Below are positions 53,526 to 62,331 of a DNA stretch of 64,000 nt, piece after piece. Below the pieces are notes generated by a model, which made no database searches, had not been told where the DNA came from, and saw only the letters and a program-made list of their open reading frames with translations. A program made the translations under genes and the position numbers. Positions within the stretch are counted from its first letter, which is position 1; the number at the start of each line of letters is the position of its first letter. This DNA comes from Halostagnicola sp. A-GB9-2 (GTDB lineage: Archaea; Halobacteriota; Halobacteria; Halobacteriales; Natrialbaceae): assembly GCF_030068615.1 (NCBI RefSeq), contig NZ_JASJOC010000014.1, positions 1 to 64,000 on the forward strand, read 5' to 3'.

Positions 53526-54842
53526 TATAATCCACTTGGCCTCCGCATCGGACCCTTGTCACTTGTGCGTGTGTGGCACACCCTTGTGTTATTCGTCGTT
53601 ATATATATAAGTTTCCCATCGCGTGATGAAACGTGACAAACGTGTTCCGCGAGAATTCCCGTCACAGCACGGGTCAAGCCGGAGAAATCGCCGTCCTATC
53701 GCGAGAAATGCTTCGAATCGGACTCCCATTCGATTGCAGGCCTTATGATAGGTCGTCCGAATCGGTAGGGAGGATTCATTCGTCCGGCCTTCAAATCCCT
53801 GTTTGTCGCACCGATAGCATTCGTGAGCGCGTTTAAATTACTAGTACTCGACGATACCTCTAGTATTCGATGACGCCTCTCATTCTGCCCATCTCGTATT
53901 TGACACTGTCAAATTCGAGTAGCCCGTTCAGTACAACAGACGGTAACGTACTTCAACCGGTTGAATCCTTTCTAAAAGCAAATTTGCGACGCTCGTTCAG
54001 CGACGGGGTGCGTAATTTCTTGAGACATGCTACCATGATATGTGGAATTTCACCAAGTGACTAGAGAAGACGCTGAATGAGCCATATCGTTCGTTATAAT
54101 TACAATTCTTCAACTCAAACTCCGCTTTCACACCGTCTTCAAAGACATCACTCAAGCAAGTAATTACAACCATATGTATGTATAAAATGGCCCCTCGCGG
54201 GACTTTCTTTTTTGACGCTGCCAAAATAGGATTGTACTAACGCCGATGGAACGGTCCGTTCTCGGAAGCACTCGGCCCGTCGAGTGTTCCCGGCGTTCCT
54301 CCGTTTCGGGGCGTCTCCGTTTACCAGTTGCGTCACCCGGTAACGAATTCGATTACGGTGCTCTTCCGGTGTGTCGTTCAGCGGTCCAATTCCGCTCCCG
54401 GAAAGTGACCGGTTCGGTTGTCCGTCTCTTTTGAACGTGGCGGTCACGGTCGACAATACTTCCACCGGGCGGCCTCGGGCGAATGCCTTCCTCCTCGAGA
54501 TAGCGTCGGTACCGTTCCGTTGTTCTACCATGGTGGTTGTTCACACTTCGATTTGAGAGAGTCAAAGAACGTGCGGCCGTTATCATTGTCTCGGGCGTTT
54601 GCGGATACGGCGTAACTCCCTGAGAATGTAAACCAGTACGCGAATTGTGATACCGTGTCTCGCCGTTGAGTGACAGATTATCGGCCTCGATGCGAGCCGT
54701 CGATGTTCGGACCGGCAATTCGATGTTCGAACCGCCGATCGTCCGCTTCCGCGACCGAGTTGCGGGAGCGACAAAGTCTCGTGGCGCGAACGAGGGTCAG
54801 TTCCCCTTCACACTTATAGTCTTGCACTGATAATGATGGAGT
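53526..54842. other. Long intergenic region (1.3 kb), partly AT-rich
   Basis: Contains the dppA promoter (TATATATATAA near 53599-53610; palindrome GTGTG-G-CACAC near 53570-53580), then AT-rich DNA from about 53830 to 54240 with no credible gene, then GC-rich DNA from 54240 with long minus-strand open frames that look like an eroded gene but match nothing known to me. TATA-like CTTATAG at 54813-54819 precedes the aldehyde oxidoreductase ATG by about 25 bp. Confidence 0.45.
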
Positions 54843-56519
54843 ATGATTCACGCTACAGGTCCGCTGTTGAGTCTGGATGTCAGTAAACGAACGGCAACAG
54901 AAACGAATATCGACTCGCTGCTCGAGACGCACGTCGGCGGCCGCGCCGCGGCGACCGCACTCGCCCACGAGCGGATCCCCTTCGATGCAGATCCGTTCGG
55001 TCCGAAAAACAGGGCGTATCTGTCGACTGGCCCGCTCCAACAGTCGCAAATGTCTTTTACGGGTCGGATGAATATGACCGGCCTCTCGCCGTTGACCGAC
55101 GGACTGGTTTCGAGCAACGCGGGCGGGTATCTCTCCCGCAACTTCGTCAGTACGGGCATCAGCGTCCTCGAGGTGACGGGCGAGAGCGACGAACTACTCG
55201 CGATTCACGTGACCGACGACGGCGTCACGTTCGAAGAAGTGCCGGAACTCGAGGGGGCGACCGTTCCCGAGGTTTCGGAGTACGTCGAAACCAACCACGA
55301 CCTCGGACCCGAACATTGTATCGCGATCGGACCGGCTGGCGAGAATCTCGTTCGATTCGCCTCGGTGATGACGTTCGACTCCCGGACGTTCGGCCGCGGC
55401 GGGCTCGGCGCGATACTCGGCTCGAAAAACGTCAAGTGCGTCACCTTTTCGGGAGACGTCGAGCCGCCGATCGAGATTCCGGACCCGCCGGAGACGGACG
55501 TCCACCGCGAGGCCGCACAGTCGGACGATCCGATGCGTCGGCAGGGAACGGCGGGCGGAACGGAGTTCATCAACGACAATTTCTCGCTTCCGACGCGGTA
55601 TTTTGAGGAGTACGAATTCGAGCACGCGGCGGATATCGGCGGGAACGCCGTCGAAGAGAAAAAGTACAAGAAGGGGGCGTGCTCGGCGTGTGCGTATGCC
55701 TGTAAACTCCCGACGCGCGACGAAGAGACCGGCCTCGAGACGGAGGGGCCGGAGTTCGAAACGATCTACGCGTTCGGTTCGAGTCAGGGTGTCGACGATG
55801 TCGTCGACGTCATGAAGGGGAACGAGCTGTGCGATTCGCTCGGAATGGACACCGTCTCCGCGGGCGTGACGGTCGCTGCGTATCTGGCGAGCGAAGACGA
55901 GTTCGGAAACGCCGCCCTGGCACAGGAGGTAACGGAGAAGATCGCTTATCGCGAGGGCATCGGAGACTCCCTCGCGGAAGGCGTTGCGCGCTGTCACGAC
56001 GAACTGGGCGTCGAAGACTTCACGGTCAAGGGGATGGAGTTCGCCGCCCACGACGGCCGCGTCCTCCACGGCCAGGGGCTCTCTTACGCCGTCGCGAACC
56101 GCGGTGCCGATCACATGTACGCCGGCATGCTGTCGCTCGAGTACAGCGGGCAGATCGATCCGGAGGGGACGCTCGGAAAGGCGGAGACGCTCGTTCGAGA
56201 GGAAAACTCGGCCGCGTTCCGGGATACCGGGATCGTTTGTGCCTTCGGAAGCGAGTACGTCACCGAAGAGCGTCTCGAGACGCTGTTCGACGCGCCCTAC
56301 GAGGAACTCCTCGAGATCGGGGCCCGAACCGTCCAGCTCGAGCGCCACTTCAACAACCGTCGCGGCATCGATCGCTCGGACGACGAACTCCCCTACGAAA
56401 TCCCGGATCTCGAGGCGGCGATCGCGGAGTACTACGACGCTCGCGGGCTGAACGACGACGGCACCGTCCCCGACTCGACGGTCGAAACCGCCGCCTCTAG
56501 CGCCGTCCCGACGAACTGA
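54843..56519 (+). CDS. Aldehyde:ferredoxin oxidoreductase family protein (W/Mo pterin)
   Basis: Tungsto- or molybdopterin enzyme oxidising aldehydes to acids with ferredoxin. The 558 residues begin with the pterin-binding domain (VGGRAAATALAHERIPFD), show FGRGGLGAILGSKNVK near 183-198, three cluster Cys in ACSACAYACK (280, 283, 287) and the late Cys in DTGIVCAFGS. Physiological substrate is unknown; in this window it could take an aldehyde from aromatic or amino-acid breakdown. A MoaD-like gene follows at 80 bp. Transcript probably leaderless (TATA at -24 to -30). Confidence 0.92.
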   Translation: MIHATGPLLSLDVSKRTATETNIDSLLETHVGGRAAATALAHERIPFDADPFGPKNRAYLSTGPLQQSQMSFTGRMNMTGLSPLTDGLVSSNAGGYLSRNFVSTGISVLEVTGESDELLAIHVTDDGVTFEEVPELEGATVPEVSEYVETNHDLGPEHCIAIGPAGENLVRFASVMTFDSRTFGRGGLGAILGSKNVKCVTFSGDVEPPIEIPDPPETDVHREAAQSDDPMRRQGTAGGTEFINDNFSLPTRYFEEYEFEHAADIGGNAVEEKKYKKGACSACAYACKLPTRDEETGLETEGPEFETIYAFGSSQGVDDVVDVMKGNELCDSLGMDTVSAGVTVAAYLASEDEFGNAALAQEVTEKIAYREGIGDSLAEGVARCHDELGVEDFTVKGMEFAAHDGRVLHGQGLSYAVANRGADHMYAGMLSLEYSGQIDPEGTLGKAETLVREENSAAFRDTGIVCAFGSEYVTEERLETLFDAPYEELLEIGARTVQLERHFNNRRGIDRSDDELPYEIPDLEAAIAEYYDARGLNDDGTVPDSTVETAASSAVPTN

Positions 56520-56599
56520 TCGTCGAGGACGTGCGCGAATCCGATTTTCGGCGTTTCGTTCGCAGAAAGATCTAATAGCGTCATCTCCGAAGTCGACGT

Positions 56600-56881
56600 A
56601 TGAACGTGGAAGTTCGGGCCTTCGGACCGGTTCGCGAGGCCATTGGCACGAAATCCTACGACTGTACGCTCGAGTCGGACGCGACCGTCGGCGACCTGTT
56701 AGCGACGTTGCGTTCGGAGTTCGACGGCGCGCAAGCCGTCCTCGACAGCCGATCCGAGAGCGGTGAGCTATCCGCGATCGTCACCGTCAACAAACAAAGC
56801 GTCCGGACGCTCGAGGGGGACGACACGGCGTTGTCTGACGGTGATGTCGTGCGTCTCTCGCCGCCTATTCACGGCGGGTGA
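56600..56881 (+). CDS. moaD: MoaD/ThiS-like small sulfur carrier
   Basis: Ubiquitin-like protein of 93 residues ending in Gly-Gly (SPPIHGG), the C-terminus that is thiocarboxylated to deliver sulfur for molybdopterin. The fold signs are ATVGDLLATLRSEF and DDTALSDGDVVRLSPP. Its place 80 bp behind an aldehyde:ferredoxin oxidoreductase suggests pterin cofactor supply for that enzyme. Other archaeal members can also tag proteins (SAMP), so a second role is possible. Confidence 0.88.
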   Translation: MNVEVRAFGPVREAIGTKSYDCTLESDATVGDLLATLRSEFDGAQAVLDSRSESGELSAIVTVNKQSVRTLEGDDTALSDGDVVRLSPPIHGG

Positions 56882-56919
56882 AAATCGGTACCCGAATGTT
56901 GCACGGCGACCCCGATCCG

Positions 56920-57843
56920 TTACGACCTCGAGTTCGTCTCGACGTGCGATCGCGCCGACCGGACGGCGGTAACGCCGTCACCAACCGCGGCGGCGACTTC
57001 CAGCGGGCTATCCCTTCGCACGTCTCCGGCCGCGTAAATGCCTTCGACGGACGTCTCCATATCCGGGCCGACGATCACGCTGCCGTCGTCGTCGAGTTCG
57101 ACGGTCTCATCGAGGAACGACGTGTTCGGAACTGCGCCGACGTTGACGTTCAATCCGCCCACCGGTTCGGTTCGCGTCTCGTCGGTCTCGTGATCCCGCA
57201 GTCGGATCGAGCTGACAACGCCGTCTTCGCCCCGTATCTCGGTCACCGACGTCCCGGTCAGAACCTCGAGCTGGTCGTTCGCTCGAGCGTCCGCTGCGAG
57301 CGATTCGTCGGCGGTCAGCGCTTCGGCCGCTTCGACCAAAAGCACCTCCGAGGCGTGGTTCGTCAGGAACAGCGCGTCGATAACGGCGTGATTTCGGCCG
57401 CCGACGACGGCGATTCGTTCGCCCGCGTAGAGCGGCCCGTCGCAGGTCGCACAGTCGAACACGCCTCGTCCCCAGTAGTCCGATTCTCCGGCGACCTCGA
57501 GTCGCTCCGGACTGCTTCCGGTCGCGATGACGACCGCCGCGGCCTGAAACTGTCCGTGTTCCGTGTGAAGTTCGTGGGGCCGTCCGGGATCGATGCGTTC
57601 GACGGCGTCCATCTCGACATCAGGTTCGTATGATTCGGCGGTGTTGACGAGCCGAGATCGAAGCTCCGTTCCGGCTATTCCGTCCGGGAATCCCGGGTAG
57701 GACCGAATCTCGTGTCGATTTACGAGCTCCCCGCCGATCGATTCGTCCTCGAAGAACAACACCTCGTATCCTCTGCGTCCCGCGTAAGCGCCCGCGCTGA
57801 GCCCGGCCGGTCCGGTGCCGATAATTGCGACATCGTATACCAT
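56920..57843 (-). CDS. Thioredoxin-reductase-like flavoprotein with a CxxC motif
   Basis: FAD/NAD(P) oxidoreductase of 307 residues. Seen: FAD motif DVAIIGTGPAGLSAGAYAGR, NAD(P) motif IAVVGGRNHAVID, the redox CATC motif in VFDCATCDGP and the second FAD site GIYAAGDVRRDSP. The NADP loop is GGRNHAVIDA instead of a clear HRRxxxR, so cofactor preference is unclear. It faces the MoaD gene tail to tail. Partner thioredoxin or other carrier not identified. Confidence 0.9.
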   Translation of the reverse strand: MVYDVAIIGTGPAGLSAGAYAGRRGYEVLFFEDESIGGELVNRHEIRSYPGFPDGIAGTELRSRLVNTAESYEPDVEMDAVERIDPGRPHELHTEHGQFQAAAVVIATGSSPERLEVAGESDYWGRGVFDCATCDGPLYAGERIAVVGGRNHAVIDALFLTNHASEVLLVEAAEALTADESLAADARANDQLEVLTGTSVTEIRGEDGVVSSIRLRDHETDETRTEPVGGLNVNVGAVPNTSFLDETVELDDDGSVIVGPDMETSVEGIYAAGDVRRDSPLEVAAAVGDGVTAVRSARSHVETNSRS

Positions 57844-58045
57844 TGTCTAGGAATAGTTGCTATCTACCCGGTAAAAAACGTTCCCCTGTTTCCGGTGGGC
57901 AACCAAGTTTTGCGAGCGGCGAGTTGTGATCCTCTGGTTCCCATGTTGTGATCGCCGCGCTATCGCGCCGTCGCCTCGCCCACAACCCGCTCTCTGATAC
58001 AATTTCTTAAGTGTGTGGTCCGCAATGTGGAACTCGAGAAGGCCA

Positions 58046-59815
58046 ATGACAGAAGATACCACTCGAGGAGGCGACAGCGAACCACCCAAGTACGCCGATA
58101 CGAACCGAGCGACGCGGTGTGACGGCGGCCGCGCCGCGGCGACGGAATCACGCGACGTGTGGGAATCGCCGGTCGAAGGAGTTGCGACCGGAATTAGCAA
58201 GGAGACCGACGTTCCGATCCCGATGCGCGACGGCTTGGAGCTGGCCGGCAACGTGTACCGACCCGAAGAGCCCGGCGAGGAGTTCGGCGAGGTCCCCGGC
58301 GAGTACCCGGTGATCATGGAGTTTACCGGCTGGGGGAAAGACATCTACTGGGGGCAAGCCCAAGAGCTGTTCGGCGAGCAATGGCCGGGAACGGGAGTCG
58401 GCTACGAACCGTGGAGCCCGCCGGTCGCACATTCGTGTACCTTCGAGTCGGAGAATCCCAACTTCTGGGTCCCGCACGGATACGTCAACATCGTCGTCGA
58501 CGGACGAGGGTTCGGTCGCTCGCCGGGAGAGTTCGCCGGATTCGAGGCGTGGGGTCGCGACATGTACGACGCGATCGAGTGGGCGGCGCGCCAACCATGG
58601 AGCAACGGAAAGGTCGGCATGAGCGGCGTTTCGATCCTTTCGATCCTCCAGTACTACGCGGCCGAGGCGAACCCGCCCCACCTCGAGGCGATCTGTCCCT
58701 GGCAGGGCGCTCCGGACGATCTGTACAGACACGGCGGTATCGGGCCCGTGACGTCGCCGACGTCGACCGATGACTTTCCCGTTCCGAACGATCCCGCTTG
58801 GCCCGCGCCGGAGGAGACGAACCCGCCGACGCCCGATCCCAGATCCGAGGACGAGCTATTCGCGGAGATCACCCAACCCGCCCTCATCTGCGGCTCTTGG
58901 TCGAGTCACGGCCTCTTTAGCCGGGGCGATTTCAGGGCGTTTCGAAACATCGCCTCCGAGGACAAGTGGCTCTACAACCACGGCCGGGAAAAGTGGGCAA
59001 CGTTCTACGAAACGGAGGCCCAGGCCTTCCGAAAGCGGTTCTTCGATCACTTCTTGAAGGGTACCGATTCGAGGATTTTAGACGAGAAGCCGGTCAGGGC
59101 TGAAGTTCGCGACTCGCTTCGGAGTTGGTCTGTTCGGACAGCGGACGACTTCCCGCTTCCCGAGACGCAGTATCGGACGCTGCATCTCGACGGGACGGAT
59201 CGCTCGCTGACTGACCGAGGAACTCCCGCCCGGGCGAGCGCAGTCAGCTACGACGCGACGACGACCGACAGTGTCGCGTTCGAGCACACGTTCGAGGAAG
59301 AGACCGCGCTGGTCGGGTACCAGGGGCTGAAGCTGTGGGTTGCTCCCGAAGACGCCGCGGACGCCGACCTCTTCGTTACCGTCCGGAAGCTCGATCGGAA
59401 CGGCGACGAAGTAAAATTCCACGGGTACTCCGCGCCGCTGGCGCATCCGGTTGCGCTCGGCTTCCTTCGACTGTCACACCGGACCCTGAACGCGGCGAAA
59501 TCGACTCGGTGGGAACCGTTCCTCGAGCGAGACGCGGATCCCGAGCCGGTAGAGCCGGGCGACCCCGTGGCGTGTCAGATCCCGATCCGGCCGTCGGGAA
59601 CCCGTTACCGGGAGGGGGAGACGCTGCAAGTCGAAGTTTCCGGAACGCTGTTCGGACATGAGGACATGACGGAGACCTACCCCGCTAGGAAGCGAGGGGA
59701 AACGGCGCTCGGACTCGAAACGATCAACGAAGGGGAGCACACGATTCACACCGGTGGAGAGTACGATTCCCGGCTCGTGATACCCGAGGTGCCGCCGGAG
59801 CCACCAACTCGATGA
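58046..59815 (+). CDS. CocE/NonD family hydrolase (X-Pro dipeptidyl-peptidase S15 fold)
   Basis: Alpha/beta hydrolase of 589 residues from ATG 58046 (an upstream ATG at 58013 adds 11 residues). Seen: an N-terminal CocE/NonD domain with DGRGFGRSPGEFAG and nucleophile region GKVGMSGVSILSILQYYA, the late acid/His loops and a C-terminal jelly-roll domain with GTLFGHEDMTE. The exact nucleophile context is GVSIL. Family members cleave ester or peptide bonds. No signal peptide is seen, so it acts inside the cell. Confidence 0.87.
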   Translation: MTEDTTRGGDSEPPKYADTNRATRCDGGRAAATESRDVWESPVEGVATGISKETDVPIPMRDGLELAGNVYRPEEPGEEFGEVPGEYPVIMEFTGWGKDIYWGQAQELFGEQWPGTGVGYEPWSPPVAHSCTFESENPNFWVPHGYVNIVVDGRGFGRSPGEFAGFEAWGRDMYDAIEWAARQPWSNGKVGMSGVSILSILQYYAAEANPPHLEAICPWQGAPDDLYRHGGIGPVTSPTSTDDFPVPNDPAWPAPEETNPPTPDPRSEDELFAEITQPALICGSWSSHGLFSRGDFRAFRNIASEDKWLYNHGREKWATFYETEAQAFRKRFFDHFLKGTDSRILDEKPVRAEVRDSLRSWSVRTADDFPLPETQYRTLHLDGTDRSLTDRGTPARASAVSYDATTTDSVAFEHTFEEETALVGYQGLKLWVAPEDAADADLFVTVRKLDRNGDEVKFHGYSAPLAHPVALGFLRLSHRTLNAAKSTRWEPFLERDADPEPVEPGDPVACQIPIRPSGTRYREGETLQVEVSGTLFGHEDMTETYPARKRGETALGLETINEGEHTIHTGGEYDSRLVIPEVPPEPPTR

Positions 59816-60010
59816 CAGGGAAAGCGACGAGAAAGCCGAGACGCGAATCGCGTGAGGGTGTGTAGCGCAAACACTAATAACGGTCCCCCCGAATTTCTGG
59901 ATGATGCTGAATCACAGTAGCGTCCACGCAATTTTCCTACCCGCGGGTACCCACGCACTATCGGAATCCGGCGTGTGGTCAGCGCGCGAGAACGGCGGAG
60001 GGAGGAACCG

Positions 60011-61204
60011 ATGACCCAGACCGCGGCAATCGTCGGCGGCGGCCACACTCGCTGGGGCGACCGACAGGCGACGTGGAAGGACCTCGCCCAGGAGGCCGGG
60101 AAAGCGGCCTTCGACGACGTTCCCGGTGTCACGCCGGACGACGTCGAGGGGCTGTTCGTCGGCGCCGTCCAGCCCGAACGGTTCGCCTTCCAATCGCACG
60201 TCGCACCGCTCGTCGCGGAACTGCTCGGCGTCGACGTCGACTCGATGATCGCCCGGACGGAACTCGCCTGTGCGAGCGGACAGGCCGCGCTCCGGTATGC
60301 CTGGCTCGCCATCGCCGCTGGGCAACTGGACGTCGCGCTCGTCATCGGTGTCGAAAAGATGAACCTCCCGGACGACCGTACAGAGGAGATGCAATCGAGC
60401 ATGACGAACGTCGTCGACAGGGAGTTCGACGGCGTCAACGGACTCAACGCGCCGTCGTACTTTTCGCTCATCGCCCAGCGACACATGCACGAGTACGGGA
60501 CGACTCGAGAGCAACTCGCGGCGGTAAGCGAGAAAAACAAAACCCACGCGGCGAACAATTCCTACGCGCAGTTTCAGAAGGCGGTTGATGTCGACGACGT
60601 GCTCGAGTCCTATCCGATCGCGCCGCCGCTCAATCTGCTCGACTGCAGCGGGATCACGGACGGCGCGGCGGCGCTCTTGCTCGTGAGTGAACGGAAAGCC
60701 CGCGAACTCACGGATACGGCCGCGTACGTGACGGGAAGCGGGCAATCGTGCATGGCGAGTAACTCGATCAACAACCTCCCGTCGCTGTCGGCGTGGCCGC
60801 AGGCGACCGTCGCAGCCGAAAAGGCGTACGAACAGGCGGGTATCGAGAACCCCGTAGACGAACTCGACGTCGCCGAGATACACGATTGTTTCTCCATCAG
60901 CGAGATCATCGAGTACGAGGACCTCGGCTGGGTCGAAAAAGGCGAGGGTGGGCGCTTCATCGAGGAGGGTCGAAGCGCTCTCGACGGCGACATCGCCGTC
61001 AACCCCCGCGGCGGCCTCCTCGGCTGTGGCCACCCGCTCGGTGCGACCGGCATCTCGCAGGCCCTGGAGATCTACCGCCAGTTTACTGGGGATGTTCCCG
61101 ACGCCAGACGGGTTCCGGACAGCCCGGAGACCGGCCTCATTCACAATCTCAGCGGTAGTGCATCCGTTCACAGCGTCATGACTCTCGCGAGGGATCCACA
61201 ATGA
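60011..61204 (+). CDS. Thiolase family protein (SCP-x type)
   Basis: Claisen-type enzyme or lipid-transfer thiolase of 397 residues. The ATG at 60011 has a strong GGAGG (60001-60005) 5 bp upstream, which decides the start over the GTG at 59975. Seen: nucleophile Cys87 (ELACASGQAALR), VGVEKMNLP, the His in VAEIHDCFSISE and GLLGCGHPLGATG. It overlaps the OB-fold partner gene by 4 bp. Such pairs act in ketoacyl-CoA cleavage or in acetyl-CoA acetyl transfer; the substrate is unknown. Confidence 0.92.
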   Translation: MTQTAAIVGGGHTRWGDRQATWKDLAQEAGKAAFDDVPGVTPDDVEGLFVGAVQPERFAFQSHVAPLVAELLGVDVDSMIARTELACASGQAALRYAWLAIAAGQLDVALVIGVEKMNLPDDRTEEMQSSMTNVVDREFDGVNGLNAPSYFSLIAQRHMHEYGTTREQLAAVSEKNKTHAANNSYAQFQKAVDVDDVLESYPIAPPLNLLDCSGITDGAAALLLVSERKARELTDTAAYVTGSGQSCMASNSINNLPSLSAWPQATVAAEKAYEQAGIENPVDELDVAEIHDCFSISEIIEYEDLGWVEKGEGGRFIEEGRSALDGDIAVNPRGGLLGCGHPLGATGISQALEIYRQFTGDVPDARRVPDSPETGLIHNLSGSASVHSVMTLARDPQ

Positions 61205-61704
61205 CCGACGATACGACGCCGTCGCGGGACACCGTCGCCGTTCCGGAGCGGATCGACTTTCCGCGATTGCTCGATTTCTACAACCTCCAGTCCGAGGAGG
61301 AAACGCGCATACACGAGTTCTACGATCGCCTTCGCGAAGATTCCTTATCGACGACGCGGTGTGACGAATGCGACGCGCTTCACTTTCCGCCGCGCATCGT
61401 TTGTCCGGAGTGTACCGGTGACGACCTCTCCTACACGTCGCTCCCGCACGAGGGAACGCTGTTCGCGTTCTCTGTCGTCCGCGGAAGTGCGCCGATCGGC
61501 ATGACGGACGATGTCCCGTTCGTCATGGGTATCGTCGATCTCGAGGGCGTCGACGTTCGGCTCTCGGCTCGTATCGACGGAGCCGCATACGACGACCTCT
61601 CGATCGGCGATCGAGTGACGCTAAAAATCGTGGATATCGACGGCCCGCGAGACGAGGACCGCGTGTTTTACCGTTTCGAACCCGTGAGGAGTGTATCAGA
61701 GTGA
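61201..61704 (+). CDS. OB-fold protein with zinc ribbon (DUF35 type)
   Basis: Partner protein of 167 residues. The zinc ribbon is seen in RCDECDALHFPPRIVCPEC (two Cys pairs), then an OB-fold with HEGTLFAFSVVRGSAP. It starts 4 bp inside the thiolase gene. In archaea this pair accompanies HMG-CoA synthase or thiolase complexes, bridging the two enzymes. Here it may bind the thiolase. Confidence 0.9.
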   Translation: MTDDTTPSRDTVAVPERIDFPRLLDFYNLQSEEETRIHEFYDRLREDSLSTTRCDECDALHFPPRIVCPECTGDDLSYTSLPHEGTLFAFSVVRGSAPIGMTDDVPFVMGIVDLEGVDVRLSARIDGAAYDDLSIGDRVTLKIVDIDGPRDEDRVFYRFEPVRSVSE

Positions 61705-61780
61705 CGATGAAGCCGTAAGCGGAGCGTCGGGTGTTCGCCAGAGCGTTCGACGCGCCTTTGATCATATTCTGGACTAATTG

Positions 61781-61955
61781 AAGGTCGAAGCGGAGTTCCA
61801 GTGGAGGGGGTATGCAGGGACGCAGTCTTGGGACACGAAGACGTTCCGCGTCGTCGGCGTCCGCAACGAAGACGCCGCCGACTACCATTTATCTATCACG
61901 AATCTGCCGCTAAAAGGTTTTTACCGGAAGATCTAGCGATATTCTACCGCTGTGG
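61781..61955 (+). pseudogene. Remnant of an IS4-family (ISH8-like) transposase
   Basis: A plus-strand frame reads KVEAEFQWRGYAGTQSWDTK, then FRVVGVRNEDAADYHLSITN, and a shifted frame continues FLPEDLAIFYRCG. These match the middle of haloarchaeal IS4/ISH8 transposases around the catalytic Glu region. The start, the end and the frame are lost, so it is a dead fragment. Identification is by memory of the family; no search was run. Confidence 0.7.
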
Positions 61956-61960
61956 GTTGA

Positions 61961-62032
61961 GGCGAACTTTCGGTTCGCCGACCATTGGAGAGCTCTGTTC
62001 TCCAAGAGGCTGCACGAGAACTCCGTTCTCGT
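61961..62032. repeat. Three consecutive perfect 7-bp-stem hairpins between two transposase remnants
   Basis: GGCGAAC-TTTCG-GTTCGCC (61961-61979), TTGGAGA-GCTCTGT-TCTCCAA (61985-62005) and ACGAGAA-CTCCG-TTCTCGT (62014-62032). Stems are perfect, loops 5, 7 and 5 bases, and gaps 5 and 8 bases. Hairpin ends are known for IS200/IS605-type elements, but three in a row with equal stems are unusual. Possibly an element end or a structured RNA. Confidence 0.55.
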
Positions 62033-62038
62033 AGATGT

Positions 62039-62266
62039 CGGCGGGTTACTCTGGGCCTCTGAGAGTTTGTGCGTCCAGTTCCAAATTGCGCCGTGAGACA
62101 GATCAATGTCGAGTAATTCGAGCACTGCGACGACATCTCGAACCGATAATCCCATCGAATGTAATCGCATCCCGAACACCCTGACGGGTGTCGGAATGCG
62201 CTCGTTCTCCCAAACCTCATCACCGTCTACGTCTACGGTCTCTCTGAGCAGGTTGGCGAGTTGCAT
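62039..62266 (-). pseudogene. N-terminal remnant of an IS6-type transposase
   Basis: From ATG 62266 about 76 residues match the start of haloarchaeal IS6-like transposases: WENERIPTPVRVFGMRLHSM and DIDLSHGAIWNWTHKLSEAQ. The match stops abruptly after SNPP at about 62039, where the hairpin segment begins, and the DDE catalytic part is missing. The break probably marks insertion or recombination with the neighbouring remnant. Confidence 0.75.
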
Positions 62267-62331
62267 GGTCACTTCTCACCGCCACCTGCTCGTTCCTCGA
62301 ACTCTCATCTAGACAGTCCCGAAGAATCAAA

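Noticed and set aside
54148-54718. Overlapping minus-strand frames upstream of the aldehyde oxidoreductase gene
   Set aside because: They have coding-like length but no recognised family, no good start and conflict with each other; kept only as part of the intergenic description.
59912-61201. A 429-codon minus-strand open frame antisense to the thiolase gene
   Set aside because: The plus-strand thiolase has catalytic Cys, His and a ribosome-binding site; the antisense product has no motifs.
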